This document shows positions 8,576-17,969 of a stretch of DNA of 64,000 bases, in pieces. The stretch's first letter is position 1, and every line of letters begins with the position of its first letter. Both the position numbers and the translations under genes were made by a program. The notes beneath the pieces are model-generated. The model saw only the letters and a list, made by a program, of their open reading frames with translations, did not search any database and had not been told where the DNA came from. The DNA comes from Bacillus sp. ISL-34 (GTDB lineage Bacteria; Bacillota; Bacilli; Bacillales; DSM-1321): assembly GCF_018613325.1 (NCBI RefSeq), contig NZ_JAGGQJ010000011.1, forward strand, positions 124,001 through 188,000, given 5' to 3'.

Positions 8576-9994
8576 TTACAAACCTAAGGAGATATATTTT
8601 ACTTCCAGGAATTCCTCGATGCCTTGGTGTCCGCCTTCACGGCCGAGCCCGCTTTGCTTGAATCCGCCAAATGGAGCTTGCGGAACGGAAGGAAGTCCAT
8701 CGTTCAAGCCTACAATTCCGAATTCAAGTGCCTCGGTGAATTTGATGCCCTTGGTGATATTTTCAGTGAAGACGTAAGCTGCCAAACCGAAGATGGAGTC
8801 ATTTGCCCTCTTGATTGCCTCTTCGTCAGTCTTAAAGGAAGCGATGGGAGCTAGTGGACCGAATGTTTCTTCCTTCATGCAGAGCATGCTGTCATCAATG
8901 TTGGACAGTACGGTTGGTTCAAGAAAAAGGCCGCTTATTGATTTACCGCCAGCTTCGAGCTTAGCTCCGCTGCTGATTGCTTCATCTATTTGTTTTTGAA
9001 CCTTATCCACTGCATTTTGATCGATAAGCGGACCGATATCGATGCCATCTTCCAGTCCGTTTCCTACCTTTAGTTCTTTTACCTTGGCAACGAGCTTTTC
9101 GATGAAGGCGTCTTGAATGGCTTCGTGGACATAAATGCGATTTGAACAGACGCATGTTTGTCCTGCGTTACGGAATTTTGAACTGATGATGCCATCAACC
9201 GCTTTATTAAGGTCGGCATCCTCAAGAACGATTGCAGGTGCGTGACCTCCAAGCTCAAGCGAGATTTTCTTTACCGTGTCAGCTGAGCCCCTCATAAGGG
9301 TTTTACCGACTTCTGTAGAACCGGTGAACGTCAATTTACGAACCCTCGTATCTTGAAGCCAAGTTTCGCCGATTTCTGATGATTTTCCTGTCACGACATT
9401 GATGACTCCTTTTGGAATGCCAGCTTCTTCAGCTAATTCAGCCATTTTTAAAGCTGTTATGGGAGTCAGGTTTGCCGGTTTAATGACGACTGTGCAGCCG
9501 ACGGCAAGCGCTGGTGCCACTTTTCTTGTAATCATGGCTGCAGGAAAGTTCCAAGGAGTGATGACAGCTACAACTCCGACAGGCTGCTTAGTCACGAAAA
9601 GCCGCTTATTGGACACGGAAGCAGGAATCGTTTCGCCGTACACCCTTTTTCCTTCTTCGGCAAACCAAGATAAAAAGCCGTTTGCATATGTCATTTCACC
9701 AAGAGCCTCTTTAAGGGGCTTGCCTTGCTCTTCAGTCATGACTTTGGCTAGTTCTTCTTTATTATCGTCAATCAATCGATGCCATTTCCAAATTAGTTCA
9801 GCACGTTCGTAGACTGAGAGTGCAGCCCATCCCGTAAAGGCTTCATATGCGGCATCTGCTGCCTTCGCTGCTTCAGTTGCACCGCCTTTAGGAACTGTGG
9901 CAACTATTTCATCCGTTGCCGGGTTTCTCACTTCAATTTTATCCAATCCAAAATCCGACCACTCACCGTTAATAAATAATCCGTAATCCTTCAT
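8576..9994 (-). CDS. gabD: NAD(P)-dependent succinate-semialdehyde dehydrogenase
   Basis: Aldehyde dehydrogenase of 472 residues of the GabD group, oxidising succinate semialdehyde to succinate in GABA breakdown. Visible are the oxyanion Asn in TPWNFP (149), the general base Glu247 in LELGG and the nucleophile Cys281 in GQTCVCSN. A second cysteine (Cys283) matches the CVC redox pair of SSADH enzymes. The C-terminus PFGGFKQSGLGREGG also fits. The ATG at 9994 follows AGGAGGT at six nt; the upstream frame from 10027 adds an unrelated leader. No gabT is adjacent, but dctA, a carrier of the product's class, is encoded 215 nt upstream on the same strand. Confidence 0.92.
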   Translation of the reverse strand: MKDYGLFINGEWSDFGLDKIEVRNPATDEIVATVPKGGATEAAKAADAAYEAFTGWAALSVYERAELIWKWHRLIDDNKEELAKVMTEEQGKPLKEALGEMTYANGFLSWFAEEGKRVYGETIPASVSNKRLFVTKQPVGVVAVITPWNFPAAMITRKVAPALAVGCTVVIKPANLTPITALKMAELAEEAGIPKGVINVVTGKSSEIGETWLQDTRVRKLTFTGSTEVGKTLMRGSADTVKKISLELGGHAPAIVLEDADLNKAVDGIISSKFRNAGQTCVCSNRIYVHEAIQDAFIEKLVAKVKELKVGNGLEDGIDIGPLIDQNAVDKVQKQIDEAISSGAKLEAGGKSISGLFLEPTVLSNIDDSMLCMKEETFGPLAPIASFKTDEEAIKRANDSIFGLAAYVFTENITKGIKFTEALEFGIVGLNDGLPSVPQAPFGGFKQSGLGREGGHQGIEEFLEVKYISLGL

Positions 9995-10159
9995 GATAAA
10001 ACCTCCTAATTTGGTTAAATCCATCAAACCACTAAAACTTTTAACTTTATACTTTTTTTACCTGTTACATAAAAGTATAAACACTTTTCCGTGATTCTGA
10101 AATTTATTTGATTGGCCATTTATAGAAAATTGGCTATTCATTGATAGACAGGGAGCAAT

Positions 10160-10194
10160 GCAAAAAAAAAAGAGGTGCAAGTTGCACACCTCTT
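10160..10194 (-). terminator. Terminator after dctA
   Basis: AAGAGGTG/CACCTCTT stem followed on the minus strand by a ten-residue T tract. Confidence 0.92.
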
Positions 10195-10208
10195 CATTCA
10201 AAATTCGA

Positions 10209-11477
10209 TTATTTTTCCGATGAGACGGCCACTTCACTCATATCACCTGAAATGGCTTGATTTGGATTGAATTCACCTTCTGATTTAGAAATGACCACTG
10301 TAGCAACACTGTTACCGATTAGATTAGTGATGGCACGTGCTTCAGACATGAAGCGGTCGACTCCCAGCAGTAATGCCATTCCTTCAACTGGAATCATTGG
10401 GAAGGCAGCTAGTGTTGCAGCAAGTGTAATGAAACCGGATCCCGTTACACCGGCAGCTCCTTTGGATGTTAACATCAAGATTCCCAGAAGGGTCAATTCC
10501 TGCCAGATGCTTAAATCGACACCATAGGCTTGGGCGATGAAAATCGCGGCCATGGATAAGTAGATGGATGTGCCATCAAGGTTGAAAGAATAACCGGTTG
10601 GGACAACCAAACCGACTACCGATTTTGAGCAACCGTATTTTTCGAGTTTTTTCATCACGCTTGGCAGGGCGGATTCCGACGAAGATGTTCCTAAAACTAA
10701 GAGGATCTCTTCTTTTATATAGGCAATGAACTTGAAAATATTAAAGCCGTAGATTTTTGCGATCGAGCCAAGGATTAGAATGATGAATAGTGCCATTGTG
10801 ATATATACGCTACCCATTAATTGTCCTAACGAGGTTAGAGAACCAATGCCAAACTTACCGATTGTATAAGCCATTGCTCCAAATGCCGCCAATGGAGATA
10901 CTTTCATGATCATACCGACGATGCCGAAGAAAATATCGGCAATATGCTGAAAGAAAGAAACGACTGGCTGCACTCTCGGTCCCATTGCCGCCATTGATAA
11001 TCCGAATAATACGGCAAAGAATAGAATAGGGAGTAAGTCTCCGCCAGCCAGTGCGGCAACGGCGTTATCAGGAATGATATTAGAAATGAAAGCAACGGCG
11101 CCATGTTCCGTTTCGGAAGCGGCTGTTGTATATTGTGATACATCTCCGCCCTCGACGGAATCGATGTTAAAGCCTTTACCAGGTCCCAGCAGATTGACCA
11201 CGATGATTCCGATGGCAAGTGCGAAAGTGGTAACGATTTCAAAATAGAGCAGGGCCTTTCCGCCAATGCGGCCAACCTTTTTCATATCTCCCATACCACC
11301 GATTCCGATTACGACGGTTAAGAAGATGATTGGTGCAATGACCATTTTAATCATTTTAATAAATAAATCAGCTAATATCTTCAGCTGTTCACCGAAAGCA
11401 GGGAAAAAGAAACCGACTGTTATACCCAGAATGATACCGATGATGACCTGAACTGTTAGATTTTTTAATATTTTCAA
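10209..11477 (-). CDS. dctA: C4-dicarboxylate:cation symporter DctA
   Basis: DAACS-family (GltP/DctA) membrane carrier of 422 residues, taking up succinate, fumarate or malate with protons or sodium. Key blocks are the serine-rich re-entrant loop [28 protein letters not shown], and [14 protein letters not shown], with [16 protein letters not shown] in the last helices. These match DctA better than glutamate carriers. The TTG start follows AAAGGAG. A cre-like site sits 22 nt before the start, suggesting CcpA control. No DctSR two-component genes are nearby. Confidence 0.9.
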   Translation of the reverse strand: MKILKNLTVQVIIGIILGITVGFFFPAFGEQLKILADLFIKMIKMVIAPIIFLTVVIGIGGMGDMKKVGRIGGKALLYFEIVTTFALAIGIIVVNLLGPGKGFNIDSVEGGDVSQYTTAASETEHGAVAFISNIIPDNAVAALAGGDLLPILFFAVLFGLSMAAMGPRVQPVVSFFQHIADIFFGIVGMIMKVSPLAAFGAMAYTIGKFGIGSLTSLGQLMGSVYITMALFIILILGSIAKIYGFNIFKFIAYIKEEILLVLGTSSSESALPSVMKKLEKYGCSKSVVGLVVPTGYSFNLDGTSIYLSMAAIFIAQAYGVDLSIWQELTLLGILMLTSKGAAGVTGSGFITLAATLAAFPMIPVEGMALLLGVDRFMSEARAITNLIGNSVATVVISKSEGEFNPNQAISGDMSEVAVSSEK

Positions 11478-11498
11478 GGTGCATTCTCCTTTGTCATA

Positions 11499-11512
11499 TG
11501 ATAGCGCTTTCT
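11499..11512 (-). promoter_or_regulatory. cre-like CcpA site before dctA
   Basis: On the minus strand AGAAAGCGCTATCA fits the cre consensus TGNAANCGNNNNCA with one mismatch. Its place just before the start codon fits repression by roadblock. Confidence 0.55.
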
Positions 11513-11667
11513 TAATATGATAATAGTGTAACAGAAGGAAGAATCAGAATATTCTTTTGGTGATATTGTTCTTTTAGTTCTTTTTGGTCTTTGGGATTTT
11601 TAATTAACTGAAGGGAAGAGGAGGAATTAAAGGTGACGATTAGGATATAGATAGATTACTAAGCTGC

Positions 11668-11696
11668 AAAAAAAATACCGGTGGAGCACCGGTATT
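11668..11696 (-). terminator. Terminator after the panE-like gene
   Basis: Perfect AATACCGGTG/CACCGGTATT stem followed on the minus strand by a T tract. Confidence 0.93.
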
Positions 11697-11704
11697 GGCG
11701 AAAA

Positions 11705-12616
11705 TCAATTTTCAAAAGGTTTTATGAGTGCATATAGGGTTCCGATAACAGGAAGTTTCAAACCGGCCTTGTCGGCAAGGCGCAGTGCACCGCCCTGTAA
11801 ATGCTCCACTTCGAGGGTAAGGCCCTTCCGGCGGTCCTGGTGCATGGAAGAGGTGGATTCATCAGGTAAACCTGCCATGTTTTCCAATGCCTGAGTAATA
11901 TTATCCACAGTAATTCCGACGTCATAAGCATTTGCAAGCTCCTTCATTTCAACTAGGACCTTTTCTAGCAATCCATTGGTTTCCGGGAATCTCCGTATCG
12001 TGCCGATAGGGAGGTTGGAGGCTGTTGTCACACCGGAGAAGGCGGTGATGAACATGTATTTGATCCACATCCTGATCAATATGTTTTCCGTTCTGCTTGC
12101 CTTCATGATAGCTGATCCGGCCGCCTGTTCGAATTCATCACAAACCTTTTTTTGTGACGGATGAAGCGGGCCATAGATTAAATCGTGATTATCATTGGAG
12201 TGAATGACATGACCTTTTTCATCAAGGGTGGCAATGATGAAGGCGCTTCCTCCCAAGACGGCTTCATCGCCCAGTTCGTCCTGTAAAATGGATACATGTT
12301 CCAACCCGTTCAAAAGCGGGAGGACCTTTGCGCCCTTTTCAACAAGGACCTTTAAATCGGTAAGGGTGCCTTGCAGATGCTGGCCTTTTACGGCGAGAAT
12401 CACGAGGTCGACCTTTTCTATATCATTTACGTTCTCTGTGATATGAAGGTCGTTAAATTGGTAGTTTCCGTGTGGGCTGGTTATGCTGATACCGTTTTCT
12501 TTCAATTGTTTGGCACGGTTTTTTCGGACAAGATATTGAACATCCTGCCCGGCCTGCTGCAACCTGCCTCCAAAGTAGGAGCCGAGTGCCCCGGCCCCTA
12601 TAATGACAATATTCAA
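11705..12616 (-). CDS. panE: 2-dehydropantoate 2-reductase family protein
   Basis: NADPH-dependent oxidoreductase of 303 residues in the PanE/ApbA family, which reduces ketopantoate to pantoate for CoA synthesis. The N-terminus is a Rossmann fold (MNIVIIGAGALGSYFGG) and the C-terminal helical domain contains the WIKYMFI lysine region. The substrate-site NALTAL-type motif reads ITAFSGVTTASN and is only partly conserved. Bacillus genomes carry several paralogues, so the physiological substrate may differ. The TTG at 12616 is preferred over a GTG at 12625 because the AGAGAGG ribosome site would overlap the latter. Confidence 0.8.
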   Translation of the reverse strand: MNIVIIGAGALGSYFGGRLQQAGQDVQYLVRKNRAKQLKENGISITSPHGNYQFNDLHITENVNDIEKVDLVILAVKGQHLQGTLTDLKVLVEKGAKVLPLLNGLEHVSILQDELGDEAVLGGSAFIIATLDEKGHVIHSNDNHDLIYGPLHPSQKKVCDEFEQAAGSAIMKASRTENILIRMWIKYMFITAFSGVTTASNLPIGTIRRFPETNGLLEKVLVEMKELANAYDVGITVDNITQALENMAGLPDESTSSMHQDRRKGLTLEVEHLQGGALRLADKAGLKLPVIGTLYALIKPFEN

Positions 12617-12734
12617 AGTGCACACCTCTCTCTTTATTAAGATGTACTAATCATAACATTGACTGAATTTTCGGTAAATATTTCTGTTTGAAGGTATACT
12701 GGTTGTTTAAATGTTTGTAAGAATGGGAAAAACA

Positions 12735-12764
12735 AAAGACCAGCCTGAAAGGTTTCAGGCTGGT
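12735..12764 (-). terminator. Terminator after the LysM-3D gene
   Basis: Perfect 12-bp stem ACCAGCCTGAAA with a short loop, then TCTTTTGTTTTT on the minus strand. Confidence 0.88.
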
Positions 12765-12776
12765 GCTTATCATTAA

Positions 12777-13337
12777 TTATTTATAGATTTTTACTTTAAC
12801 GGTTTTTCTGCCCCAATTGATAGCTTTTGAGTGAGAAGAGTAGAAGACGTCAATTTTATTTCCTTTGATTGCGCCGCCTTTATCTGCCGCAATGGCATCC
12901 CCGTATCCTTCTACATGAACTTTTGTTCCTAGTGGAATGACCTTAGGGTCGACTGAGATGGCTTTTACGTTAGGGTTTTTCTTTAAGTTAAGACCCGATG
13001 CTGTAATACCGCTGCAACCTTTACAGTTCGCTGTGTAAGCTGTTGCCTTCACCGTGATCGTTTTATATTTCTTGGATGATGTCGTTTTAGCTTTAGCTTT
13101 AGGTTTAGCAGAGGTAGATGTTTTCTTGACCTTTAATACTTGTTTTGGGTGGATGTTATCTTTTTTCAGGTTGTTCCAACTTTTGAGTTGATTGACTGTT
13201 ATATTATGTTTATTGGCGATACCCCATAGTGTGTCGCCGCTTTTAACTTTGTATGTAGTAGTAGCAGCCGATGAAACTCCGGAAAAACTAAATACCAAAA
13301 AGAAAGCAGTGAATAGTGGAAGTAGTATTTTTTTCAA
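12777..13337 (-). CDS. Secreted LysM and 3D domain protein (YocH-like)
   Basis: Exported cell-wall protein of 186 residues. Residues 1-24 form a signal peptide ending SSA. One LysM repeat follows at about 28-72 (YKVKSGDTLWGIANKHN...LKSWNN), binding peptidoglycan. The C-terminal 3D domain (about 92-186) shows the three aspartates in ISVDPKVIPLG, AADKGG and IDVFY, as in lytic transglycosylase-like MltA/RpfB-type folds. B. subtilis YocH has the same architecture and acts as a wall autolysin. The start is TTG after AAAGGAG. Confidence 0.9.
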   Translation of the reverse strand: MKKILLPLFTAFFLVFSFSGVSSAATTTYKVKSGDTLWGIANKHNITVNQLKSWNNLKKDNIHPKQVLKVKKTSTSAKPKAKAKTTSSKKYKTITVKATAYTANCKGCSGITASGLNLKKNPNVKAISVDPKVIPLGTKVHVEGYGDAIAADKGGAIKGNKIDVFYSSHSKAINWGRKTVKVKIYK

Positions 13338-13699
13338 AATGAATAGTCTCCTTTGTTTTAAATCGTAGACTTAGAATAACAGGTCTTTATGACAATAATG
13401 TTTCGGTGGAATAGTAATTGTGTTACAAAAAGGTTTCCCTTGATAAATAAATGTAATATAAACTAGGATAAAAGTACTTATCTATTAAATGTAAATATAT
13501 TATTTATTATGTCAGTATAAGCGTATTTTTGTTAAATGGTGTTGGTATAATGGCGTATCCTGTTTAATGAGGTAAAATGTGGATATGCATTCCCTAGTTT
13601 TATAGTCCTGTATATTTTGTAAAAAAACAACGGGAATAATAGACGGTTGAATGCCGTTTATTTTAGTAGGAGAGGATATTCGGAACATGAAAAAGCCCG
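13338..13699. other. Intergenic region before the LysM-3D gene
   Basis: No gene is supported. TGTAAC (13434 region, minus) and TGTTAT half-sites recall WalR boxes but are not paired at the five-nt spacing, so no regulator is claimed. Confidence 0.35.
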
Positions 13700-13720
13700 C
13701 ATCTATGTGATGCCGGCTCA

Positions 13721-13764
13721 AACTGTAGACAAACTCGGTGAAAATCGAGTTTGTCTACAGTTTT
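13721..13764 (+). terminator. Strong hairpin at the left end of the element
   Basis: Inverted repeat CTGTAGACAAACTCG with a GTGAAAAT loop followed by seven T residues. No plus-strand gene lies upstream, so it may insulate the element rather than end a gene. Confidence 0.6.
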
Positions 13765-13789
13765 TTTGAGAGTTTGTAAAAATTCGAAC

Positions 13790-13918
13790 GTTGATTTCCA
13801 CTCCAGGCACTTGCTTTCCGCGGGCGGTCCGGGAGCCTCCTCGGCGCCTTTGCGCCTGTGGGGTCTCCCTTGAACGCGCTTTTCCCGCAGGAGTCTCGCA
13901 CCTTCCGTTCCAATCAAC
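13790..13918. repeat. 129-bp GC-rich intergenic repeat of Bacillaceae type
   Basis: Begins GTTGATTTCCACTCC and ends in CAATCAAC, so its tips are inverted repeats. Internal blocks such as CTTTCCGCGGGCGG, CCTCCTCGGCGC and CCCGCAGGAGTCTCGCACC are recalled from dispersed intergenic repeats common in Bacillus-related genomes. It is far more GC-rich than its surroundings. Frames crossing it are not genes. Confidence 0.65.
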
Positions 13919-13996
13919 TGTGTTTTATAATTGAATTCCTTTTGTCTACAAACTGATCCGACATCTATGTGATGCCGGCTTTTTTCATGCTTTGGA

Positions 13997-15061
13997 TTAA
14001 TGTAAAACAAATTCAGAAGCGAAATCGACTAGCATTTTTTGATAGACTGCTACCGATTCAAGATTGACGCATTCCCTATCTCCATGCCAGTTCTCACCTT
14101 TTGGTCCGAATTCAATCGCTGGGATATCATATGCCGCAAAAAAGACGGTATCTGCGGAGCCGTGCTGTCCAAAAATGACAGCGTCTTGCTTGGTGTTTCT
14201 TTCGATAATCGGACGGAGCAGAGTGATGAAGGGGTCTGTCTCTTCGGTTTTTACAGGTTTACTGTACATATTAAGGTGGACATTATTTCCTGTCACACTT
14301 TCGATCTGAGCAATGATATCTTCCATTGTTTGCGTCGGGAGATAACGGATATCAAGACTAAGCAAACAGGCATCCGGTACCTTATTATAGACCTCCCCGC
14401 CTTTTATTTTTGCTAGGTTAAGTGAAGGGGAAGAGTATAGGGGAGTATGATCCCGGGTGAAAGGAAGATCCTTTATTTTTTGATAGAGATCATAGGCCTT
14501 TTCAATTGCATTCACGCCTTCCCATGGACGGCTTCCGTGTGCCGATTTGCCGGACACTTCAATATCGAGGCGAAGGGCACCCTTTGCCTGGAGCCCGATT
14601 CCCAATTGCGTCGGTTCAGCACAGATTACAAAGTCCCCTCTATAACCATGTTTCGCTAAATATCCGGAACAGTTCAACCCGCCGATTTCTTCATCCGATA
14701 CGATCTGAAGCTGGATTTTCAAACCTAAGTCCTTATCTTTCAGTTCGGTAAATGCACACATCATCCCTGCAACTCCTGCTTTCATATCAGCTGTCCCGCG
14801 TCCATATAAGTTTCCTTCATGAACCTCAGGGAAAAATTGATCCGGCGTCCCGCTGACAACATCGACATGGCCATTCCAAATTAGGGTTTTATCTCCGCTG
14901 CCAATCTCGCTAACAAGCATTTTATAACCGTTATTTACGATCACATTCACGGTAAGTCCTTGTTCTTTAAGCCAGTCCGCACAGTAATCAACTGCTTGGT
15001 TAGCTCCTTCTTTCGATGAACTGTCGATAGATACTAAATCTTTAAGTAACTCGATGAGCAA
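13997..15061 (-). CDS. M20 family metallopeptidase (ArgE/DapE-type deacylase)
   Basis: Cytosolic zinc amidohydrolase of 354 residues removing an acyl group from an amino acid or small peptide. Metal ligands and catalytic residues are visible: His65 in NGHVDVV, Asp92 in GTADMKAG, Glu124/Glu125 in SDEEIGG, Glu149 in CAEPT and a C-terminal His in NWHGDRE. A dimerisation domain lies between (about 155-265; GKSAHGSRP). The TTG start follows AGGAGG eight nt upstream. No arginine or lysine pathway genes are adjacent, so the substrate is open; acetylornithine deacetylase or succinyl-diaminopimelate desuccinylase names are possible but unproven. Confidence 0.85.
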   Translation of the reverse strand: MLIELLKDLVSIDSSSKEGANQAVDYCADWLKEQGLTVNVIVNNGYKMLVSEIGSGDKTLIWNGHVDVVSGTPDQFFPEVHEGNLYGRGTADMKAGVAGMMCAFTELKDKDLGLKIQLQIVSDEEIGGLNCSGYLAKHGYRGDFVICAEPTQLGIGLQAKGALRLDIEVSGKSAHGSRPWEGVNAIEKAYDLYQKIKDLPFTRDHTPLYSSPSLNLAKIKGGEVYNKVPDACLLSLDIRYLPTQTMEDIIAQIESVTGNNVHLNMYSKPVKTEETDPFITLLRPIIERNTKQDAVIFGQHGSADTVFFAAYDIPAIEFGPKGENWHGDRECVNLESVAVYQKMLVDFASEFVLH

Positions 15062-15152
15062 AAAGAAAACCTCCTAAAAATATGCATACTATTATTATAT
15101 ATACCCTTTCTGAGTAAAGGTTAACTCAAAAAATATTTTCCCGTTAAATAAC

Positions 15153-15179
15153 GTTTAGCCTTTTCATCCTCTGGGGTAT
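15153..15179 (+). promoter_or_regulatory. SigB-like promoter of the stress protein gene
   Basis: GTTTAG and GGGTAT separated by 15 nt fit the SigB consensus GTTTAA / GGGTAT with one mismatch. They lie about 47 nt upstream of a general stress protein start. Confidence 0.65.
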
Positions 15180-15225
15180 GTAAAGGGGGAGCGACAATTT
15201 ACATTCTTTAAGGAGGATGATAGAT

Positions 15226-15732
15226 ATGGATAAACGTATAATTGGTGTATATGAAACTGGAGAAGAAGCCATAAAGGCTGTTGAGTCATTACAAGCCCAA
15301 GGATATAATCGTGAGGATATTTCAGTGGTAGCTAAAGATAAAGAAGAATTAAATGCAGTGAATGAAGAAACGGGTACAAAAGTTGAAGAGGGGCTCGCAG
15401 CTGGTGCGGCGACCGGAGGTATTTTGGGCGGTGCAGCAGGATTATTAGCAGGTGTGGGTGCTTTGGCAATTCCGGGAATCGGACCGGTACTGGCAGCTGG
15501 ACCGCTTGCTGCAACATTAGCCGGAGCGGCTGTAGGTGCTGGTACAGGAGGATTGGCCGGTACATTAATCGGTATGGGCATACCTGAAGACGAGGCGAAT
15601 CGTTATGAAGCGGATGTAAAGAGTGGCAAGCTGCTTGTGTTAGTCGATTCGGATGCGCGAAAATCCAGTTCTTCTTACTCAGGAATAACTGAAACCGATG
15701 CAACGCTAACGAACGGTAGAAGAACTCTATAA
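15226..15732 (+). CDS. General stress protein 17M-like (YflT-type N-terminus)
   Basis: Stress protein of 168 residues. The first about 50 residues (KRIIGVYETGEEAIKAVESLQAQGY) form the heat-induced stress protein YflT/GSP17M domain. Next comes a Gly/Ala-rich hydrophobic stretch (about 55-118) that could be two membrane-spanning hairpins or a glycine-zipper, then an acidic tail. Biochemical function is unknown. AGGAGG lies nine nt before the chosen ATG; the ATG at 15217 is too close to it. The SigB-like promoter supports a general stress role. Confidence 0.82.
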   Translation: MDKRIIGVYETGEEAIKAVESLQAQGYNREDISVVAKDKEELNAVNEETGTKVEEGLAAGAATGGILGGAAGLLAGVGALAIPGIGPVLAAGPLAATLAGAAVGAGTGGLAGTLIGMGIPEDEANRYEADVKSGKLLVLVDSDARKSSSSYSGITETDATLTNGRRTL

Positions 15733-15742
15733 GTCGTAAGTT

Positions 15743-15779
15743 AAAAAAGGACGGATCCCTCAGGACCCGTCTTTTTTTT
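15743..15779. terminator. Bidirectional terminator
   Basis: GACGGATCC/GGACCCGTC stem flanked by an A tract and eight T residues. It lies between the convergent stress protein and chemoreceptor genes. Confidence 0.88.
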
Positions 15780-15781
15780 GA

Positions 15782-17776
15782 TTAGAATGTGAATTTCTTT
15801 ATTTCTTTGTGCATTTCCTGGGATAGGGCATCCAATTCACTAGCCAGGGCATTTAATTGTTCCATGGAAGCATTCGTTTGTTCTACGGAAGCAGATACTT
15901 CTTCAGTTCCTGCTGCAGTTTCCTGACTGATCGAATTTAATTTTTCTGCATTGCTTGCCATCCGTGTGACCTCGTTTACCATATCGTTCATCATCTTTTT
16001 TATTTCGTCAAAATTGCTGAATGTGTTTGCGATAATGGACGCAATGTGACTGAAGGCATTTTCCGTATCCGTTACGGAATTATCCTGAAGATGGATTTTT
16101 TGATTGACTAGATCAATCAAATGAACGGTATTGGTTGTATCGGTTTGCATGGCTTGAATGATTTCAGAGATTTCTTTCAGTGAGTTTTCCGTCTGTTCGG
16201 CCAATTTCTTCACTTCATCGGCAACGACTGCAAACCCTTTTCCGTGCTCACCAGCCCTGGCTGCTTCGATGGCAGCATTCAGAGCGAGTAAATTCGTTTG
16301 TCCTGCAATCCCGCTTATGGTCTTTACGATCGCACTAATATCATTGGACCGTGCATCCAAAGATTTCACTGCCGTACTCATCTTATTGGATATCAGGGAC
16401 GTTTCATTGAATTGTTGTTTTAGGCCCTGCACTTGAGTGATTCCGTTTTCGGAAGCCTTGAACATATTTTCGGATTCCGTGGCCATTTTACCCGTTTGCG
16501 CCTCAAGATCATTGATTTTGTCAGCCAATAGCTTTACGGCCAATTCGTTATTCTGCCCAACTTCGATTTGGTCTATGGCACCGGCCGCTATTTGTTCCAT
16601 CGTCATGGCCACCTCGTTAGCTGCCGCTGAATTCTCATCTGCACTAGCCACTAGCGTCATGGAGGAATCCGATACTTTATCGGAAAGGTTGTTGACAACC
16701 CCTAACATATGACTCATATTCCTGGTCATTAAGCTGGTGTCTTCTGCAAGTTGGCCTATCTCATCTTTCCTGGAAATGGAATTCCTGGATGTGAAATCGC
16801 CGTCAGCCATTTTCCGTATGGATTCCTGCAGCTTTTTAATCGGATTCGTTAAAGAACGGGTGATGAAGATGGCAGATAGTGCAGTGATAGTAAAGACGAT
16901 CAACATTGTGATGATATTATCGATTATCATCGGGCTTGCACGGACTTTCACTTCATTTTCATCCATTACCCCTGCTATTCTCCATCCGGTTGTAGGGTTG
17001 GTGGCGTATCCGACAATCCGGCTTTGCCCTTCATATTCCTCGATCATCGATCCGGAATCACTTTTCATTTTTTTGAAAATATTTTCCTTTGATATATCCT
17101 GTTGAATTTTTTCCTTGTCTGGATGTGTAACGAATGACCCTTTCTTATCCAGTAAAACCGTATAGCCCGTTTCGCCGAATTTCGTTTGATTGACCATCGT
17201 GATCAATGTATCGATCGAGATGTCGACACCGAGCACGCCTATTAATTCATCACGATCATCATATATGGCTTTTGCTGCCGTGATGACAAGTGTATTCGTC
17301 GCCTGATCTGTATAAGGTTCCGTCCAAATGGTTTTGTTTTTTTGTTTCAATGCGGATTGATACCAATCCCTTTGTCTTGGATCGAAGTCAGCCGGCAATT
17401 CAGCTTTTGGGAATATCAATGTTTTCCCAACTTTCTCCGTGCCAAGGTATAAACCATTTATTTCAGAACTGCTTGACTGTGTATGGGAAAACTCATCCAT
17501 AATGGATTCCGGATTCTTGTCATAAGTGCTCATGATAGGATACTTACCGATCCTATCCAATTGACTTTCCGTTTTTTGAAAGAAGATTTCAAAAGAATCG
17601 TTCATTGACTTGACTTGCTCTTCCGTCGTTCCGGTAAGTTCCTGGGTGGTCAACTCGATACTATTTTTATAGCTCATATAAGAGATGGCCATTCCGCTTA
17701 ACATGATCAAAGCTAAAAAAGGAATCAATATTTGTTTTTTTAGCGAATTAAAATACCAGTCTGTCAGTCTTTTCAT
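15782..17776 (-). CDS. Methyl-accepting chemotaxis protein
   Basis: Transmembrane chemoreceptor of 664 residues, close in size to B. subtilis McpA/McpB. TM1 is at about 13-35. An extracellular double Cache domain follows (about 40-275; [43 protein letters not shown]). TM2 is at about 283-305 and a HAMP domain follows. The methyl-accepting helical hairpin tip reads [36 protein letters not shown], which contacts CheA/CheW. The ligand is unknown; Cache_1 receptors of this kind often bind amino acids. A possible SigD -10 (GGCCGAAATAT, minus strand about 17823-17833) precedes it without a clear -35. Confidence 0.93.
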   Translation of the reverse strand: MKRLTDWYFNSLKKQILIPFLALIMLSGMAISYMSYKNSIELTTQELTGTTEEQVKSMNDSFEIFFQKTESQLDRIGKYPIMSTYDKNPESIMDEFSHTQSSSSEINGLYLGTEKVGKTLIFPKAELPADFDPRQRDWYQSALKQKNKTIWTEPYTDQATNTLVITAAKAIYDDRDELIGVLGVDISIDTLITMVNQTKFGETGYTVLLDKKGSFVTHPDKEKIQQDISKENIFKKMKSDSGSMIEEYEGQSRIVGYATNPTTGWRIAGVMDENEVKVRASPMIIDNIITMLIVFTITALSAIFITRSLTNPIKKLQESIRKMADGDFTSRNSISRKDEIGQLAEDTSLMTRNMSHMLGVVNNLSDKVSDSSMTLVASADENSAAANEVAMTMEQIAAGAIDQIEVGQNNELAVKLLADKINDLEAQTGKMATESENMFKASENGITQVQGLKQQFNETSLISNKMSTAVKSLDARSNDISAIVKTISGIAGQTNLLALNAAIEAARAGEHGKGFAVVADEVKKLAEQTENSLKEISEIIQAMQTDTTNTVHLIDLVNQKIHLQDNSVTDTENAFSHIASIIANTFSNFDEIKKMMNDMVNEVTRMASNAEKLNSISQETAAGTEEVSASVEQTNASMEQLNALASELDALSQEMHKEIKKFTF

Positions 17777-17922
17777 ATGTACAATTCTCCTTATGTACCT
17801 CAAGTTAATTTAGGCTTCTATAGATATTTCGGCCTGCTTTGACTTTTTTGAAGTTTCAAGTTAGAAAATTCCCAATATTAATTCTGAGGTGAGTGGAAGA
17901 CATATATTCAAGGTATAGAGGA

Positions 17923-17956
17923 TAAAAAAAGAGTTGACTGCCATCGTCAACTCTTT
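17923..17956 (-). terminator. Terminator after ydbT
   Basis: AAAGAGTTGAC/GTCAACTCTTT stem followed on the minus strand by TTTTTT. Confidence 0.92.
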
Positions 17957-17969
17957 CATTCATTGATAA

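Larger units (their letters stand above)
13700..13980. mobile_element. MITE-like repeat element flanked by 19-bp direct repeats
   Basis: A 243-bp non-coding segment (13719-13961) is bracketed by identical copies of CATCTATGTGATGCCGGCT at 13700-13718 and 13962-13980. TGTAGACAAA (13724-13733) is repeated inverted at 13941-13950. Joining the flanks restores a tidy terminator hairpin (AGCC-GCATC/GATGC-GGCT with T tracts both ways), so the element appears inserted into the terminator of the M20 gene with target duplication. It encodes no protein and contains a 129-bp GC-rich palindromic repeat. Confidence 0.6.

Noticed and set aside
9995..10159. Sigma-54 promoter before gabD
   Set aside because: TGGCC occurs, but no GC pair stands at the -12 distance on the coding strand.
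13512..14010. Two minus-strand frames over the repeat element
   Set aside because: They cross a strong hairpin and the GC-rich intergenic repeat and show no ribosome site or conserved motif.
17823..17833. SigD promoter for the chemoreceptor
   Set aside because: GCCGAAAT resembles the -10, but no TAAA stands at the required spacing; only mentioned as possible.
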